Below, one piece after another: positions 40,376 through 49,917 of a stretch of 64,000 nucleotides of DNA (the first letter of the stretch is position 1; each line of letters opens with the position of its first letter). The notes beneath the pieces are model-generated. The model worked only from the letters and a program-made list of their open reading frames with translations. It had not been told where the DNA came from and searched no databases. The stretch is taken from the NCBI RefSeq assembly GCF_000253255.1, contig NC_015580.1, positions 2,121,001-2,185,000 of the forward strand, in the 5' to 3' direction. A program made the position numbers and the translations under genes. Source of the DNA: Novosphingobium sp. PP1Y (lineage in GTDB: Bacteria > Pseudomonadota > Alphaproteobacteria > Sphingomonadales > Sphingomonadaceae).

Positions 40376-40714
40376 GGCTTCGGTCGGCTATGACGATAAA
40401 TTGCGGCGTGCAATAGGCACAGCGGACCCGGGGGCGGTACCCGGCGGCTCCACCACCAACCTCGCCAAGGCGGCGTTGATGACGGGGCCGAACTAGGATC
40501 GACGTGTGTTGAAAAGCGGTGTTTTCGTCCGGGCTGAGTAACCCGTTCAAGGCTCAAAACTCATAAGTGCCAACGACAACGAAGCACTTGCTCTCGCCGC
40601 GTAATTCTAGGGCCTAACGGCCTGAAGTTACAAAGCTAGAACGCGGTTGGACCCACCGGTCAACAGAAGCGGATTCCAGGGGTTCGGGGTGTACCTGGCA
40701 ACAGAAACACCCCA
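40376..40714 (+). ncRNA. ssrA: Circularly permuted two-piece tmRNA (ssrA)
   Basis: The gene has the alphaproteobacterial permuted order. The acceptor piece comes first, ending CGGCTCC-A-CCA (40445-40455), with T stem CCGGG/CCCGG and loop GGCGGTA (40428-40444). The coding piece then begins GGGGCCGAACTAGGATCGAC (40484), pairing with the acceptor strand over seven bases. The tag frame GCC AAC GAC AAC ... GCG TAA (40569-40604) encodes ANDNEALALAA. A terminal pseudoknot follows (CCAGG 40676-40680 with CCTGG 40694-40698; GGGGTGT 40686-40692 with ACACCCC 40707-40713). The intervening piece 40456-40483 would be excised. The 5' end of the acceptor piece is approximate. It rescues stalled ribosomes and tags proteins for proteolysis. 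Confidence 0.93.
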
Positions 40715-40765
40715 CTTCATGCAGATTGGATCAGGAAATTGCCCAGGGCAGCGAGGCTCGCGCGG

Positions 40766-41050
40766 TCAGGCCGCCTCGCGTTGGTCTTCGGGCAGGGCGA
40801 GCGGCGGCGTAGCCTGCGCGGCTTCGCCCTCTCGCTGTGCCTTTTCGTATTTCAGGCAGTCGAGGATTTTCGCGCCGGCCATGAACACCGAACCGGTGCA
40901 GGCGAGGAACAGGAGTTTGCCGCCGAATCCGGGAAACCGGGTCAGGTATACGCTGCCGCGTTCGATCGCTCCCAGCGCAAGCGCATAGATGATCATGTAC
41001 GCTTCCCAGCGTGTCTTGATCACGAAGAGGCGGGCGATTTTCCTGAACAT
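40766..41050 (-). CDS. Small membrane protein (94 aa)
   Basis: Two hydrophobic helices (WEAYMIIYALALGAIERGSVY and LLFLACTGSVFMAGAKILDCL) in a 94-residue protein that begins MFRKIARLFVIKTR. The hydrophobic and positively charged ends fit a small inner-membrane protein, and no recognised domain is present. ATG 41050 has AAGAGG upstream; longer frames start at 41164 without a better site. Located next to the tmRNA in the opposite direction. The composition looks genuine, but no function is evident. Confidence 0.7.
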   Translation of the reverse strand: MFRKIARLFVIKTRWEAYMIIYALALGAIERGSVYLTRFPGFGGKLLFLACTGSVFMAGAKILDCLKYEKAQREGEAAQATPPLALPEDQREAA

Positions 41051-41330
41051 TTCGATCCTCTTTTCTCGTTTACCTCTTAGCAACCTTTGTGCCAGTCCCC
41101 GGTTTCCGGTCCTTGCGATGGTTACCGGAATCTGAAGTGTAAGTGATTCCGACGCGATCCCCAAGGCTGGAAGCCGCCTGTCGCGCCGGGAGCCGGGCGA
41201 TAGTCCCTGTTGCCAATCGCCGGCTCATGCGTCATAGGGCAGGGCATCCTTCCCCAGGACAGTCTTGGTAATCTACAATGATCGCACGGCGCATTGGTTT
41301 CGCGCGTGCGTCCAGGAAGTGTGAGGAAAG

Positions 41331-43445
41331 ATGACGCAAAGGGTTGAACGTTCGGGCCTCCAGATCGACGCCGGATTGGCGGCTTTCGTCGAGGAGAAGG
41401 TCCTTGCGCCCATCGGGCAGGATACGGATGCGTTCTGGAGCGGCTTTGCGCAGCTGTTGGCTCGCTTTGCTCCACGCAATCGGGAACTGCTGGAAAAGCG
41501 CGACCACCTGCAGTCGCAGATCGATGCCTGGCACATGTCGCGCGCGGGCAGGCCGATCGAGCAGGGCGAATATCAGGCGTTCCTGCAGGACATCGGCTAC
41601 CTCGTGCCCGAGCCGGAAGTCTTCTCGATCGGAACCCGGAACGTCGATCCCGAGATCGCGACGATGGCCGGGCCCCAGCTCGTCGTGCCCGTGCTCAACG
41701 CCCGCTTCCTGCTCAACGCCGCCAATGCGCGCTGGGGCAGCCTCTACGATGCGTTCTACGGCACCGATGCGCTCGACGCCGCGCCGGCGCAGGGCAAGGG
41801 CTACGACCCGGTTCGCGGCGCCGCCGTCATCGCCGAGGGACGCAAGTTCCTAGACAAGGCGCTGCCGCTGGCATCGGGAAGCTGGGCCGACGTCGACAGC
41901 CTGGAAGTCACCCTGGTCGATCCGGACCAGTGCGTCGGCGAGACCCGCAAGGGCTGCCTGTTCAAGTCCAACGGCCTGCACATCGAGATCGTCGTCGATC
42001 CCTCGAGCCAGGTCGGCGCGACTGACAAGGCCGGCATTTCCGACATCGTTCTCGAAGCGGCGTTGACCACCATTGTCGACCTTGAAGATTCGGTCGCGGC
42101 CGTCGACGCCGAGGACAAGCTCCTTGCCTATTCGAACTGGCTCGGCGTGATCCGCGGCGACCTGACCGACACTTTCGAGAAGGGCGGCCAGACCCTGACG
42201 CGCGAGCTGGCGGGTAACAAGGTCGTGACCGTCCCCACCGGCGAGGCGCAGGAACTTCCCGGCCGCAGCCTGCTGTTCGTGCGCAACGTCGGCCATCTGA
42301 TGACCAACCCTGCGATTCTCCTGCCCGATGGCAGCGAGATCCCCGAAGGCATCATGGACGCGGTAATCACCAGCGCGATTTCGGCGCAGGACGTCAAAGG
42401 CATGACCCGCTACGGCAACAGCCGCAAGGGCAGCATCTATATCGTCAAGCCGAAGATGCACGGTCCTGAAGAGTGCTCCTTTACCAATGACTTGTTCGAC
42501 GCAGTTGAGGATTTGCTCCAGCTGCCGCGCAACACCGTCAAGGTGGGCGTCATGGACGAGGAGCGCCGCACTTCGGCCAACCTCGCCGCCTGCATCCACG
42601 CGGTGAAGGACCGCATCGTCTTCATCAACACCGGCTTCCTCGACCGCACCGGCGATGAGATCCACACCTCGATGCGGGCCGGTCCGATGATCCGCAAGAG
42701 CGCCATCAAGGGCTCGACCTGGATCGCCGCCTACGAGAAGCGCAACGTCGCCATCGGCCTCAGGCACGGTCTTTCGGGCGTCGCCCAGATCGGCAAGGGC
42801 ATGTGGGCTGCGCCCGACATGATGCGCGACATGATGGAGCAGAAGGTCGGCCATCCCAGGACCGGTGCGAACACCGCATGGGTCCCGTCGCCCACCGCCG
42901 CGACGCTCCATGCGATGCACTATCACGAAGTCGATGTGTTCGGCCTGCGTGAAGGTATCGCCGCAGAGGAAATCCCGGGCCTCGACCTGCTGCTGCAGAT
43001 TCCGCTGGCCGATGGCGCCAACTGGTCCGAGGACGAAGTGCGCGAGGAACTGGAGAACAACGCACAAGGGTTGCTCGGCTACGTCGTGCGCTGGATCGAT
43101 CAGGGCGTCGGCTGCTCCAAGGTTCCCGACATCAATGACGTGGGCCTGATGGAGGACCGCGCCACCTTGCGCATTTCCAGCCAGCACATGGCCAACTGGC
43201 TGCTTCACGGCGTGTGCACCGAGGCGCAGGTCATGGACGCGCTGAAGCGGATGGCTGAAAAGGTCGATGCCCAGAACGCCGGCGATCCGCTCTATGCACC
43301 GATGGCGGGCAACTGGGACACCAGCCTTGCCTTCAAGGCAGCCTGCGATCTCGTCTTCAAGGGTGTCGAGCAGCCCAGCGGCTATACCGAACCGCTGCTG
43401 CATGCCTGGCGCCTGAAGAAGAAATCGGCTCTGGTGACTGCCTAG
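41331..43445 (+). CDS. glcB: Malate synthase G (704 aa)
   Basis: Glyoxylate-cycle enzyme condensing glyoxylate with acetyl-CoA to malate. At 704 residues it is the monomeric G-type. TIVDLEDSVAAVDAEDKLLAYSNW, MHGPEECSFTNDLFDAVEDLL (with the metal-binding Glu/Asp), FINTGFLDRTGDEIHTSM and GYVVRWIDQGVGCSKVPDI are conserved family blocks. ATG 41331 follows GAGGAAAG. Isocitrate lyase is not adjacent. It supports growth on C2 compounds and fatty acids, consistent with the acyl-CoA operon in the window. Confidence 0.96.
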   Translation: MTQRVERSGLQIDAGLAAFVEEKVLAPIGQDTDAFWSGFAQLLARFAPRNRELLEKRDHLQSQIDAWHMSRAGRPIEQGEYQAFLQDIGYLVPEPEVFSIGTRNVDPEIATMAGPQLVVPVLNARFLLNAANARWGSLYDAFYGTDALDAAPAQGKGYDPVRGAAVIAEGRKFLDKALPLASGSWADVDSLEVTLVDPDQCVGETRKGCLFKSNGLHIEIVVDPSSQVGATDKAGISDIVLEAALTTIVDLEDSVAAVDAEDKLLAYSNWLGVIRGDLTDTFEKGGQTLTRELAGNKVVTVPTGEAQELPGRSLLFVRNVGHLMTNPAILLPDGSEIPEGIMDAVITSAISAQDVKGMTRYGNSRKGSIYIVKPKMHGPEECSFTNDLFDAVEDLLQLPRNTVKVGVMDEERRTSANLAACIHAVKDRIVFINTGFLDRTGDEIHTSMRAGPMIRKSAIKGSTWIAAYEKRNVAIGLRHGLSGVAQIGKGMWAAPDMMRDMMEQKVGHPRTGANTAWVPSPTAATLHAMHYHEVDVFGLREGIAAEEIPGLDLLLQIPLADGANWSEDEVREELENNAQGLLGYVVRWIDQGVGCSKVPDINDVGLMEDRATLRISSQHMANWLLHGVCTEAQVMDALKRMAEKVDAQNAGDPLYAPMAGNWDTSLAFKAACDLVFKGVEQPSGYTEPLLHAWRLKKKSALVTA

Positions 43446-43512
43446 ATCGCCTTAGCGAAATCCTAAGCGATTCCCCCCATCCTGCCTGATGGTGCAAGAT
43501 GGGGGGAGGATC

Positions 43513-43995
43513 ATGTTCTTCCGCAAGGAACGAGTGCAGGGACGAGAGCCCGCCGCATTGATGGTGCGTGTCCGCGTCAACGATCGCGATTGCGATGCGA
43601 TGGTGGGCAATGCCTCTTCGCGCGGCCTCATGGCGATGATGGCCGACCCGCCGGCCAAGGGCGGGCGGGTCAAGATCGAGATCGGCGATCATTTGCTGGC
43701 AGGCCGCGTCCGCTGGTCGCATGGCGACCGCTGCGGCATCGCACTCAAGGAAGAAATCCGGGTGCCAGACCTCGTGCAGGGCATGGCGGTTCCGGTATCG
43801 CGGATGACGGAGCGGGATGTCATCGGCATTTCTGCAGGGCCGCGCTGGAAGTCCTTCGGCAAGTCGCGCGCCGTCCGCCTGGTCTTGCTCGCAGCGCTGC
43901 TGGGCGGCAGCACCTTCGTGATCGCGCGGTTGGGCAGCGGCGAAGCGGCAAGCGACACCACCGACCTCGCACTCTCCACCCGCGACTGGGACTAG
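43513..43995 (+). CDS. PilZ-domain protein with C-terminal membrane helix (160 aa)
   Basis: The first 100 residues look like a PilZ fold: MVRVRVNDRDCDAMVGNASSRGLMAMM, VKIEIGDHLLAGRVRWSHGDRCGIALKE. The c-di-GMP-binding RxxxR and (D/N)xSxxG motifs are only partly met (the latter as NASSRG), so second-messenger binding is doubtful. A single helix (VRLVLLAALLGGSTFVIARLG) follows at about 118-140. ATG 43513 after GGGGAGGATC is preferred to 43489. It stands between glcB and the rsmA block. Confidence 0.75.
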   Translation: MFFRKERVQGREPAALMVRVRVNDRDCDAMVGNASSRGLMAMMADPPAKGGRVKIEIGDHLLAGRVRWSHGDRCGIALKEEIRVPDLVQGMAVPVSRMTERDVIGISAGPRWKSFGKSRAVRLVLLAALLGGSTFVIARLGSGEAASDTTDLALSTRDWD

Positions 43996-44088
43996 GCGGC
44001 TCTCGCCTGCCGGTTTCGATGCCCTTCCAATCGTGATCTCGGATCGAGTCCGGGATGACGGCCGACCGACAATGGCAAGTCTGGCGAG

Positions 44089-44910
44089 CTAAGGCGTCAA
44101 TTCGCGGGCAATGGCCACGAATTCGGTCACGCTGAGAGTTTCGGCGCGGCGCTGCACATCGATCCCGAGCCTGTCCAGCGCCGCCAGTGCCCCGGGCAAG
44201 CCCTTGAGGCTCTGGCGCAGCATCTTGCGGCGCTGGCCGAAGGCCGCTTCGGTCACGCGCTCCAGCACGCGCATCGAAACACCTTCGGGAGCGGTGCCCG
44301 GCGTAACGTGGACGATGGCCGACATGACCTTGGGAGGCGGGGTGAAGGCGCTGCGGTGCACCTTCATTGCCAGCTTCGCCTTCGACCGCCACTGCGCCAG
44401 AACGGCGAGGCGGCCATAGGCGGAGGTATTGGCTTCGGCAACGATACGGCGCGCGACTTCTTCCTGGAACATCAGCGTCAGCGACTGCCACTGCGGCGGC
44501 CATTCCTCGCCGGAAAGCCAGCCGGTGAACAGCGCGGTGCCGACATTGTAAGGGAGGTTCGCAACTATGTGATAGGGGCCGTCGAACAGGCTGGCAGGGG
44601 CGATCTTCATCGCATCGCCCTCGATGACCTTGAGCTTGCCCGGGAAGGCCTGCTCGACTTCGGCCAACGCAGGAAGGCAGCGGCGGTCCATCTCGATCGC
44701 GGTGACCTGCGCCCCGGCCCGCAGAAGTGCGCGGGTCAGGCCGCCCGGGCCGGGGCCGACTTCAAGGACGTTGTGGCCTTCAAGCGCGCCGGGAATGGCA
44801 GCGATGCGGTCGAGCAGCTGCTCGTCGAACAGGAAGTTCTGGCCCAATGCCTTGGAGGCGGAGAGGCCGTGCCTGGCGATGACTTCGCGCAAGGGAGGCA
44901 GGGTGGTCAT
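44089..44910 (-). CDS. rsmA: 16S rRNA dimethyladenosine transferase (273 aa)
   Basis: KsgA/RsmA dimethylates two adjacent adenosines near the 3' end of 16S rRNA during small-subunit maturation. Visible are GQNFLFDEQLLDRIA, the SAM motif VLEVGPGPGGLTRALL, IEMDRRCLPAL, the catalytic IVANLPYNVGTAL (NLPY), and FTPPPKVMSAIV. The start ATG 44910 overlaps the pdxA stop by four bases, so it is coupled to pdxA. The lptD-surA-pdxA-rsmA order matches Escherichia coli and many proteobacteria. Confidence 0.95.
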   Translation of the reverse strand: MTTLPPLREVIARHGLSASKALGQNFLFDEQLLDRIAAIPGALEGHNVLEVGPGPGGLTRALLRAGAQVTAIEMDRRCLPALAEVEQAFPGKLKVIEGDAMKIAPASLFDGPYHIVANLPYNVGTALFTGWLSGEEWPPQWQSLTLMFQEEVARRIVAEANTSAYGRLAVLAQWRSKAKLAMKVHRSAFTPPPKVMSAIVHVTPGTAPEGVSMRVLERVTEAAFGQRRKMLRQSLKGLPGALAALDRLGIDVQRRAETLSVTEFVAIARELTP

Positions 44911-45911
44911 GCCGCGCGCCTCGCCGCACATTCGCCGGCCATGCGGATCGCCGCGATCATCGCACCCGCACTGGCGGTGTTGTCTCCGGCAATGGCAAAG
45001 GCCGTGCCGTGATCGGGCGAGGTGCGGATGATCGGCAGGCCGAGCGTGACGTTGACGCCCTGGTCGAAGTCGAGCGTCTTGATCGGGATCAGTGCCTGGT
45101 CGTGGTACATGCACAAGGCCACGTCATAGCCACCGCGTTCGTGTGCGGCGAAGAGCGCGTCGGCCGGGTGGGGGCCGGTTACGGCGAGCCCCTCGGCCTT
45201 GAGCGTCTCTATGGCGGGGCGGATGATCCGCTGCTCTTCGTCGCCCATGCGGCCGTCTTCCCCTGCGTGGGGATTGAGGCCGGTGATCGCCAGGCGAGGG
45301 CGGGCAAGGCCGAAATCGCGGGCCAGTGAGCTGGCCACGATCCGGGCGCGGTGTACGACCAGCTCCTGCGTCAGCAGGGCGGGAACCTGCGAGAGGGCGG
45401 TATGGACGGTAAGGGGCACCGTGCGCAGCGACGGACCGGCGAGCATCATCACCGCGTCCTCATGCGGCAGGCTGCAGGCATCGGCGAGAAATTCGGTCTG
45501 TCCGGGCTGTGTGAAACCGACTTCGGCCAGCTTCGACTTGGCGATCGGGCCGGTCACGACGCCGCCTGCCTTGCCCGAACGGGCGAGCGCGGTCGCCGCC
45601 CCCAGCGAATGGAGGGCGAGGCGCGCGCCCGCCATGTCGGGCGAGCCGAAGGTCGGCTTGCAGTCTTCATCGCCCAGAACCGGCAGGCCGAGGGCGAATG
45701 CCGCATCGGCCTGCGAAGGTTCTGCGATGCGTGACACGGGCAAGTCGATGCCGCGCGTGCGTGCAGCGGCCGCAAGCACTTCGGCTCCGCCGACGACGAA
45801 GAACGGGGCGAGGCCCGCGGTTCCGCGCCTGATCCAGGCTTCGGCGATCAGCTCGGGGCCGATGCCGGCAGGGTCGCCCAGCGATATCGCGAGCGGGGCC
45901 GCAAGGGCCAT
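44907..45911 (-). CDS. pdxA: 4-hydroxythreonine-4-phosphate dehydrogenase (334 aa)
   Basis: Step in pyridoxal-phosphate (vitamin B6) synthesis. SLGDPAGIGPELIAEAWIRR at the N-terminus and YHDQALIPIKTLDFDQGVNVTLG with RTSPDHGTAFAIAG at the C-terminus are the PdxA blocks, supplying metal-binding histidines and a phosphate-binding loop. The length is typical. It overlaps rsmA by four bases and follows surA by 20 bases, so it is part of the same leftward transcript. Confidence 0.94.
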   Translation of the reverse strand: MALAAPLAISLGDPAGIGPELIAEAWIRRGTAGLAPFFVVGGAEVLAAAARTRGIDLPVSRIAEPSQADAAFALGLPVLGDEDCKPTFGSPDMAGARLALHSLGAATALARSGKAGGVVTGPIAKSKLAEVGFTQPGQTEFLADACSLPHEDAVMMLAGPSLRTVPLTVHTALSQVPALLTQELVVHRARIVASSLARDFGLARPRLAITGLNPHAGEDGRMGDEEQRIIRPAIETLKAEGLAVTGPHPADALFAAHERGGYDVALCMYHDQALIPIKTLDFDQGVNVTLGLPIIRTSPDHGTAFAIAGDNTASAGAMIAAIRMAGECAARRAA

Positions 45912-45931
45912 GTCAGCCGCTCCGTTGCAGG

Positions 45932-47290
45932 TCAGTTGTACTCGATGATCGCGTCACGCCGAAGGTCGCGCAGGTACATCTGCGCGCGCTTGTTGATGCG
46001 CTCGTCTTCCATCTGCGACATGAGCTGGTCGAAGCTTGGGCCGCTGTCGACCTGCGGATCGTCGCGGCCGCAAAGCATGAGGATTCGCACGCCGTCCTCG
46101 ACCGACCCGAAGGGCGGCAGCGTTTCGCCGGGCGAAAGCTGGAGAATGGCGTTCTGAATCGGTCCGGGCAGGTCGCGGGCGCGCACCTGGTCGTTGGCGA
46201 CGACCTGAGCGCCGACCCCGGCGGCGACCTTGTCGACATCGCCGCAGCCCTTGGCCGCGCTGATCGCCTTGGCAAAGGCCTCGGCCTTCGCGCCGGCCTG
46301 CGCTTCGCTGATGCCCTTGGGGAAGTCCATCGAGATCTGCTTGAGCGCGAGAACCGCGTCACGCGGGTCCGCGGTCAGGACCTGGCGCTTGTCGATCAGG
46401 TAGATGATCGAGAAACCGCCGGGCACCTCGATCGGGCCGACCAGCTGGCCGGTCTGCATCTCGCGGGCGGCAGCAGCGAGCGGGTTGGGCAGCTGGGCAA
46501 GGCGAATCCAGCCCAGGTCGCCGCCGACTGCCGCAGTCGAAGCCTGCGAGTACTGGCGGGCGTAAGCGACGAAGCTGCCGCCTTCGCGCAGCTGCTGCAC
46601 GATCTGCATCGCGTTCTGGGCGACCTGGTCGTGCGATTCGGGCGTCGCTGCGAGGTAGATTTCGCCGAGCCGGTATTCTTCGGTGCCCTTCGAGGCCTTC
46701 AGCCGGTCGAGCACTTCGTTCACTTCGTCCTCGGAGATGTTGATGAACGGCGCGACGTTGCGCTGGAGCAGGCGCTGCCAGGACAGCTCGCCGCGGATCT
46801 GGCGCTTGAGCGATTCCGGCGAAGAGCCGATGCGTTTGAGATAGGCATCCATCGCATCGGTGTTCTGGTTGAAGTTCTGCGCGGCGACGCGTGCATAGGA
46901 CTGGTCGATCTCGGCCTGCGCGATGTCGATATCCGAAGCCTTGGCCTCCTGGATCTGCAGGGTTTCATCGATCAGGTTGCGCAGTACCTGTAGGCGCAGG
47001 CGCTTCTTTTCCTCGTCGCTCACCTTGCCCTGGTTGGCGGCGAGAACGAGCGCGAGACGCTGGTCGACGTCGGTCCCCGTGATCACCGAGCCGTTCACCA
47101 CCGCAGTCGCGCGGCGCATGTTGGGATTGTCGTTCCCGAACATCTTCACGTCATCGGGAATGACGATCTGGCCTTGCGGTGCCGACTGAGCATTGGCCGC
47201 AGAGGCGGCGAGACTTCCCGAGATGACGATGGCAGCGCCGATCGAACGGAGCGCCTGCTTGATGAACTTGCTGCGATTGATTGCTTGCAC
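45932..47290 (-). CDS. surA: Periplasmic chaperone/peptidyl-prolyl isomerase SurA (452 aa)
   Basis: Signal peptide (RSIGAAIVISGSLAASAANA) followed by the SurA N-domain (ATAVVNGSVITGTDVDQRLAL, RNLIDETLQIQEAKASDIDI) and at least one parvulin/PPIC domain (GGDLGWIRLAQLPNPLAAAA, VPGGFSIIYLIDKRQ). It escorts outer-membrane proteins, including LptD encoded just upstream, through the periplasm. GTG 47290 gives a proper signal peptide; a longer ATG frame (47359) would add 23 residues. About 450 residues is normal. Confidence 0.92.
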   Translation of the reverse strand: MQAINRSKFIKQALRSIGAAIVISGSLAASAANAQSAPQGQIVIPDDVKMFGNDNPNMRRATAVVNGSVITGTDVDQRLALVLAANQGKVSDEEKKRLRLQVLRNLIDETLQIQEAKASDIDIAQAEIDQSYARVAAQNFNQNTDAMDAYLKRIGSSPESLKRQIRGELSWQRLLQRNVAPFINISEDEVNEVLDRLKASKGTEEYRLGEIYLAATPESHDQVAQNAMQIVQQLREGGSFVAYARQYSQASTAAVGGDLGWIRLAQLPNPLAAAAREMQTGQLVGPIEVPGGFSIIYLIDKRQVLTADPRDAVLALKQISMDFPKGISEAQAGAKAEAFAKAISAAKGCGDVDKVAAGVGAQVVANDQVRARDLPGPIQNAILQLSPGETLPPFGSVEDGVRILMLCGRDDPQVDSGPSFDQLMSQMEDERINKRAQMYLRDLRRDAIIEYN

Positions 47291-47530
47291 CGTAATCTCA
47301 ATCCCGTTTTCGACCGGACCTAACCGGATGTGTTCCGGGGGCAGGGACAGGTGTCGCACGTGCCCGCCGCACCAGAATTTGCTCCTGCCGTGCTGCGGCT
47401 TAACCGAATATGAGCCAACCCGATAGCGGCTTTGCTCGGGCCTGCCAACGCCTGTACACCCGCAATTCAGAGGAATTCCCCGTAGTTCCGCTTAGGGACG
47501 TCTTCCCCGACGGGCAAGGGCAGGTCTGCT

Positions 47531-49810
47531 TCATCGAAAGCCGATGTTCTTGAGGCTGAAGCGAAGCTGGAAGGAGTTGCCCCTCCGAGCGTCGCCGGTG
47601 GCCTCGTAGTCGCGGCGCCAGGTGAAGGCGATCTGCATGCAGTCGTCCTCGTAGGCGGCGCCAAGGCGGGTACGCAGGGGCTGGAAGCCGTTGGACCCGT
47701 AGATCGGGTCTTCCGATCGATCGGTCAGGTTGACGACTGCGGAGCCGAACACCGACCAGTAGTTGGCAAAGGCGACGCGCCCCGCTGCGCGCACTTCCTC
47801 GCGATCCTGAAGATCCTCGATGTCGCTGGATATGTCGCGGTTGAGCTTGGTGTAGCCCAGTTCGAGATAAGTCTCGTTGTTGCCCACCACGGCGTCGAAC
47901 TCGTTGCGGCGAACCGCGAGGCTGTCCTTGTCGACGCGAAAGCGGTGGATCACCTTGAGGAAGTTGCGGTAGCGCACTTCGGTGCGGCCGACGATGTCCG
48001 AAGTCTTGTTGGTCAGGCCGGTGCCATCGGGCAGCAGGGTCGGCTTGTTGCTCAGGCGGATCGACTGGCCGACCGTCGAACTGATCCGCCAGCGCGGCAT
48101 TTCGAACTGCCAGTCGAGGCCGTAAGTGAAGCGCACGCTGTCTTCGATCCGGTCGTAGCCGGGAAAACGGTTGAGCGAGAACAGGTTGCTGTCTTCCAGC
48201 TCGATCGCTCGCGCATCTTCGTTGGGGATCGAGAGGTTCTTCACCTTCGGCGTGGCGACGAGCTGCACGCGCGGGGTGAGGACCTGCGTTCCGCCAAAGA
48301 CCTTGCCGACCAGCGGCCATTTCACGTCGAGCGCGGCGGTGGCGATACCTCGGGTCTGCCAACCCGGATCGCCGCGATAGATCGCGGTGCTTGTCTTGTC
48401 GTTCTCGTCCGAGTGGTAGACGTCGCCGCGCGCGAGGCCGGTAAGCGTGACTTCCTGACCCATCGAAGTCAGCTTGCGCAGCGACCACTGCGCGCTGGCG
48501 AAGGCGCGCTGGGTGTCCTGGCCGTTGGTGCGGGTGATGCCCAGGGTGTTGATCTGGGTCTCGAACTTGCCGCCCAGAACGGGATCGTCGAAGCGCCGGC
48601 GATAATCGAGGACGGGGAAGGCGACGGGGATCTGTCCCTGGTCGCGGCTCGACTGCATGGTCTGCGTCGCATATCCCGCGAAGGAGAGATAGCTGTCCTG
48701 ATCGATCCGCTCCACGTTGACGATGGAGCGCAGACGGTCGTCACGGCTGATATCGTAGCGGCGCAGGAAAGTGCGGTCGCTCGCGCGCCGGATCGAGGCT
48801 GTGACGCTCCAGTTATCGTCGAGCTGAAACCTGCCGTTGGCAAAGATGTAGCCGCGAAAGGCGCTTTCGCCCTCGGTGCCTACTGTCGTTCCGATGATAG
48901 GTATCCGGTTGCTGGACGTGGCATAACCGGTGATCTGGTAGGCGCCGCTCTCGGTAAGGGCGCGATACTCGATCGAGGCCATCGGCGCGGCCTTGGTATA
49001 GGCATAGGCCGTCGCGGTGAGGTCGCGGTTCTCGGAGATCTTCCAGTAGTACGATTCGCTGATCTCGACGCCGTTCGAGGGCGAAAGGCGGAAATCGGGG
49101 ACAAGGAAGCCGGAGACGGCCTGGCCATTGGTGCTGACGGTCAGGCCAAGCAGGGGCAGCTGGACTGCGCCGAACAGTTCGAGACGCGCATCGTTGAAGC
49201 GGATGCGCTGGCGGTCCTCGGAGTAGATCACCTGCTTGGCGACGATGCGCCAGCTGGGCTTCCTGGGGCAGCCGTCGCTGCCCACGACGTCGCAGCCGGT
49301 GTAGGCGGCCTTGTTGAGAATGACGTCGCCATTGGGCAGGCGCTCACCATCTGCCGCGGCGAGCCGGCCGCCTTCGCGCATGGCAAGCAGCAGGTTCTGC
49401 ATGGCACCGGTCTTGAGTTCGTCGGTCAACTCGATGCGGTCGGTATAGAGTTGGTTGCCGTCCTGATCCACGAGGCGGACATTCCCGCTCGCGACGATCT
49501 GCCCGGATTGGCGGTTCCAGGTGACCGTATCGGCGCGGACCGATTGCTGCTCGCGTCGCAACACGACATTGCCGCTGGCGGTCACCGAATCCGCGTTCTG
49601 GTCGTACTCTACCGTATCGGCCTCGAAGGCGATCGGAAGCTTTTCTTCGGTACTGGCCGGCGCCACGGCATCGGCTGCCGATGCCGCATCCTGTGCATAT
49701 GCCCCTGGGGCAAGCGTGAACGTGGCGATTCCTGCGGCGAGGATGCCCAGCGAAACGGGACGCAAGCGGCGATGACTGGCTTGCTGCGGTATCTGCGCGG
49801 CGGGGAGCAT
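47531..49810 (-). CDS. lptD: LPS-assembly protein LptD (759 aa)
   Basis: A signal peptide (PVSLGILAAGIATFTLAPG, then AYAQ) leads to the LptA-like N-terminal jellyroll (IAFEADTVEYDQNADSVTASGNVVLRRE, VTWNRQSGQIVASGNVRLVD) and the OstA C-terminal barrel (YRRRFDDPVLGGKFETQIN, DWQFEMPRWRISSTVGQSIRL, YLELGYTKLNRDISSDIEDL), with a terminal aromatic-rich LRFSLKNIGFR. LptD with LptE inserts lipopolysaccharide into the outer leaflet. ATG 49810 lies just before the signal peptide; 49897 adds an implausible extension. Heads the surA-pdxA-rsmA transcript. Confidence 0.94.
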   Translation of the reverse strand: MLPAAQIPQQASHRRLRPVSLGILAAGIATFTLAPGAYAQDAASAADAVAPASTEEKLPIAFEADTVEYDQNADSVTASGNVVLRREQQSVRADTVTWNRQSGQIVASGNVRLVDQDGNQLYTDRIELTDELKTGAMQNLLLAMREGGRLAAADGERLPNGDVILNKAAYTGCDVVGSDGCPRKPSWRIVAKQVIYSEDRQRIRFNDARLELFGAVQLPLLGLTVSTNGQAVSGFLVPDFRLSPSNGVEISESYYWKISENRDLTATAYAYTKAAPMASIEYRALTESGAYQITGYATSSNRIPIIGTTVGTEGESAFRGYIFANGRFQLDDNWSVTASIRRASDRTFLRRYDISRDDRLRSIVNVERIDQDSYLSFAGYATQTMQSSRDQGQIPVAFPVLDYRRRFDDPVLGGKFETQINTLGITRTNGQDTQRAFASAQWSLRKLTSMGQEVTLTGLARGDVYHSDENDKTSTAIYRGDPGWQTRGIATAALDVKWPLVGKVFGGTQVLTPRVQLVATPKVKNLSIPNEDARAIELEDSNLFSLNRFPGYDRIEDSVRFTYGLDWQFEMPRWRISSTVGQSIRLSNKPTLLPDGTGLTNKTSDIVGRTEVRYRNFLKVIHRFRVDKDSLAVRRNEFDAVVGNNETYLELGYTKLNRDISSDIEDLQDREEVRAAGRVAFANYWSVFGSAVVNLTDRSEDPIYGSNGFQPLRTRLGAAYEDDCMQIAFTWRRDYEATGDARRGNSFQLRFSLKNIGFR

Positions 49811-49917
49811 CACTTGCCTATCGCATCGCCGGTGCCTAACTGCAATCCAGTGATGCGGTGAACCGCACAAGTTGTGAAACCAACGGCGCCATCGCATGAG
49901 AAAATTCAGGAGAATCC

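Noticed and set aside
41850..43403. 517-codon minus-strand frame
   Set aside because: Antisense to malate synthase G.
47945..49861. 638-codon plus-strand frame
   Set aside because: Antisense to lptD. High GC3 in lptD removes stops on the other strand.
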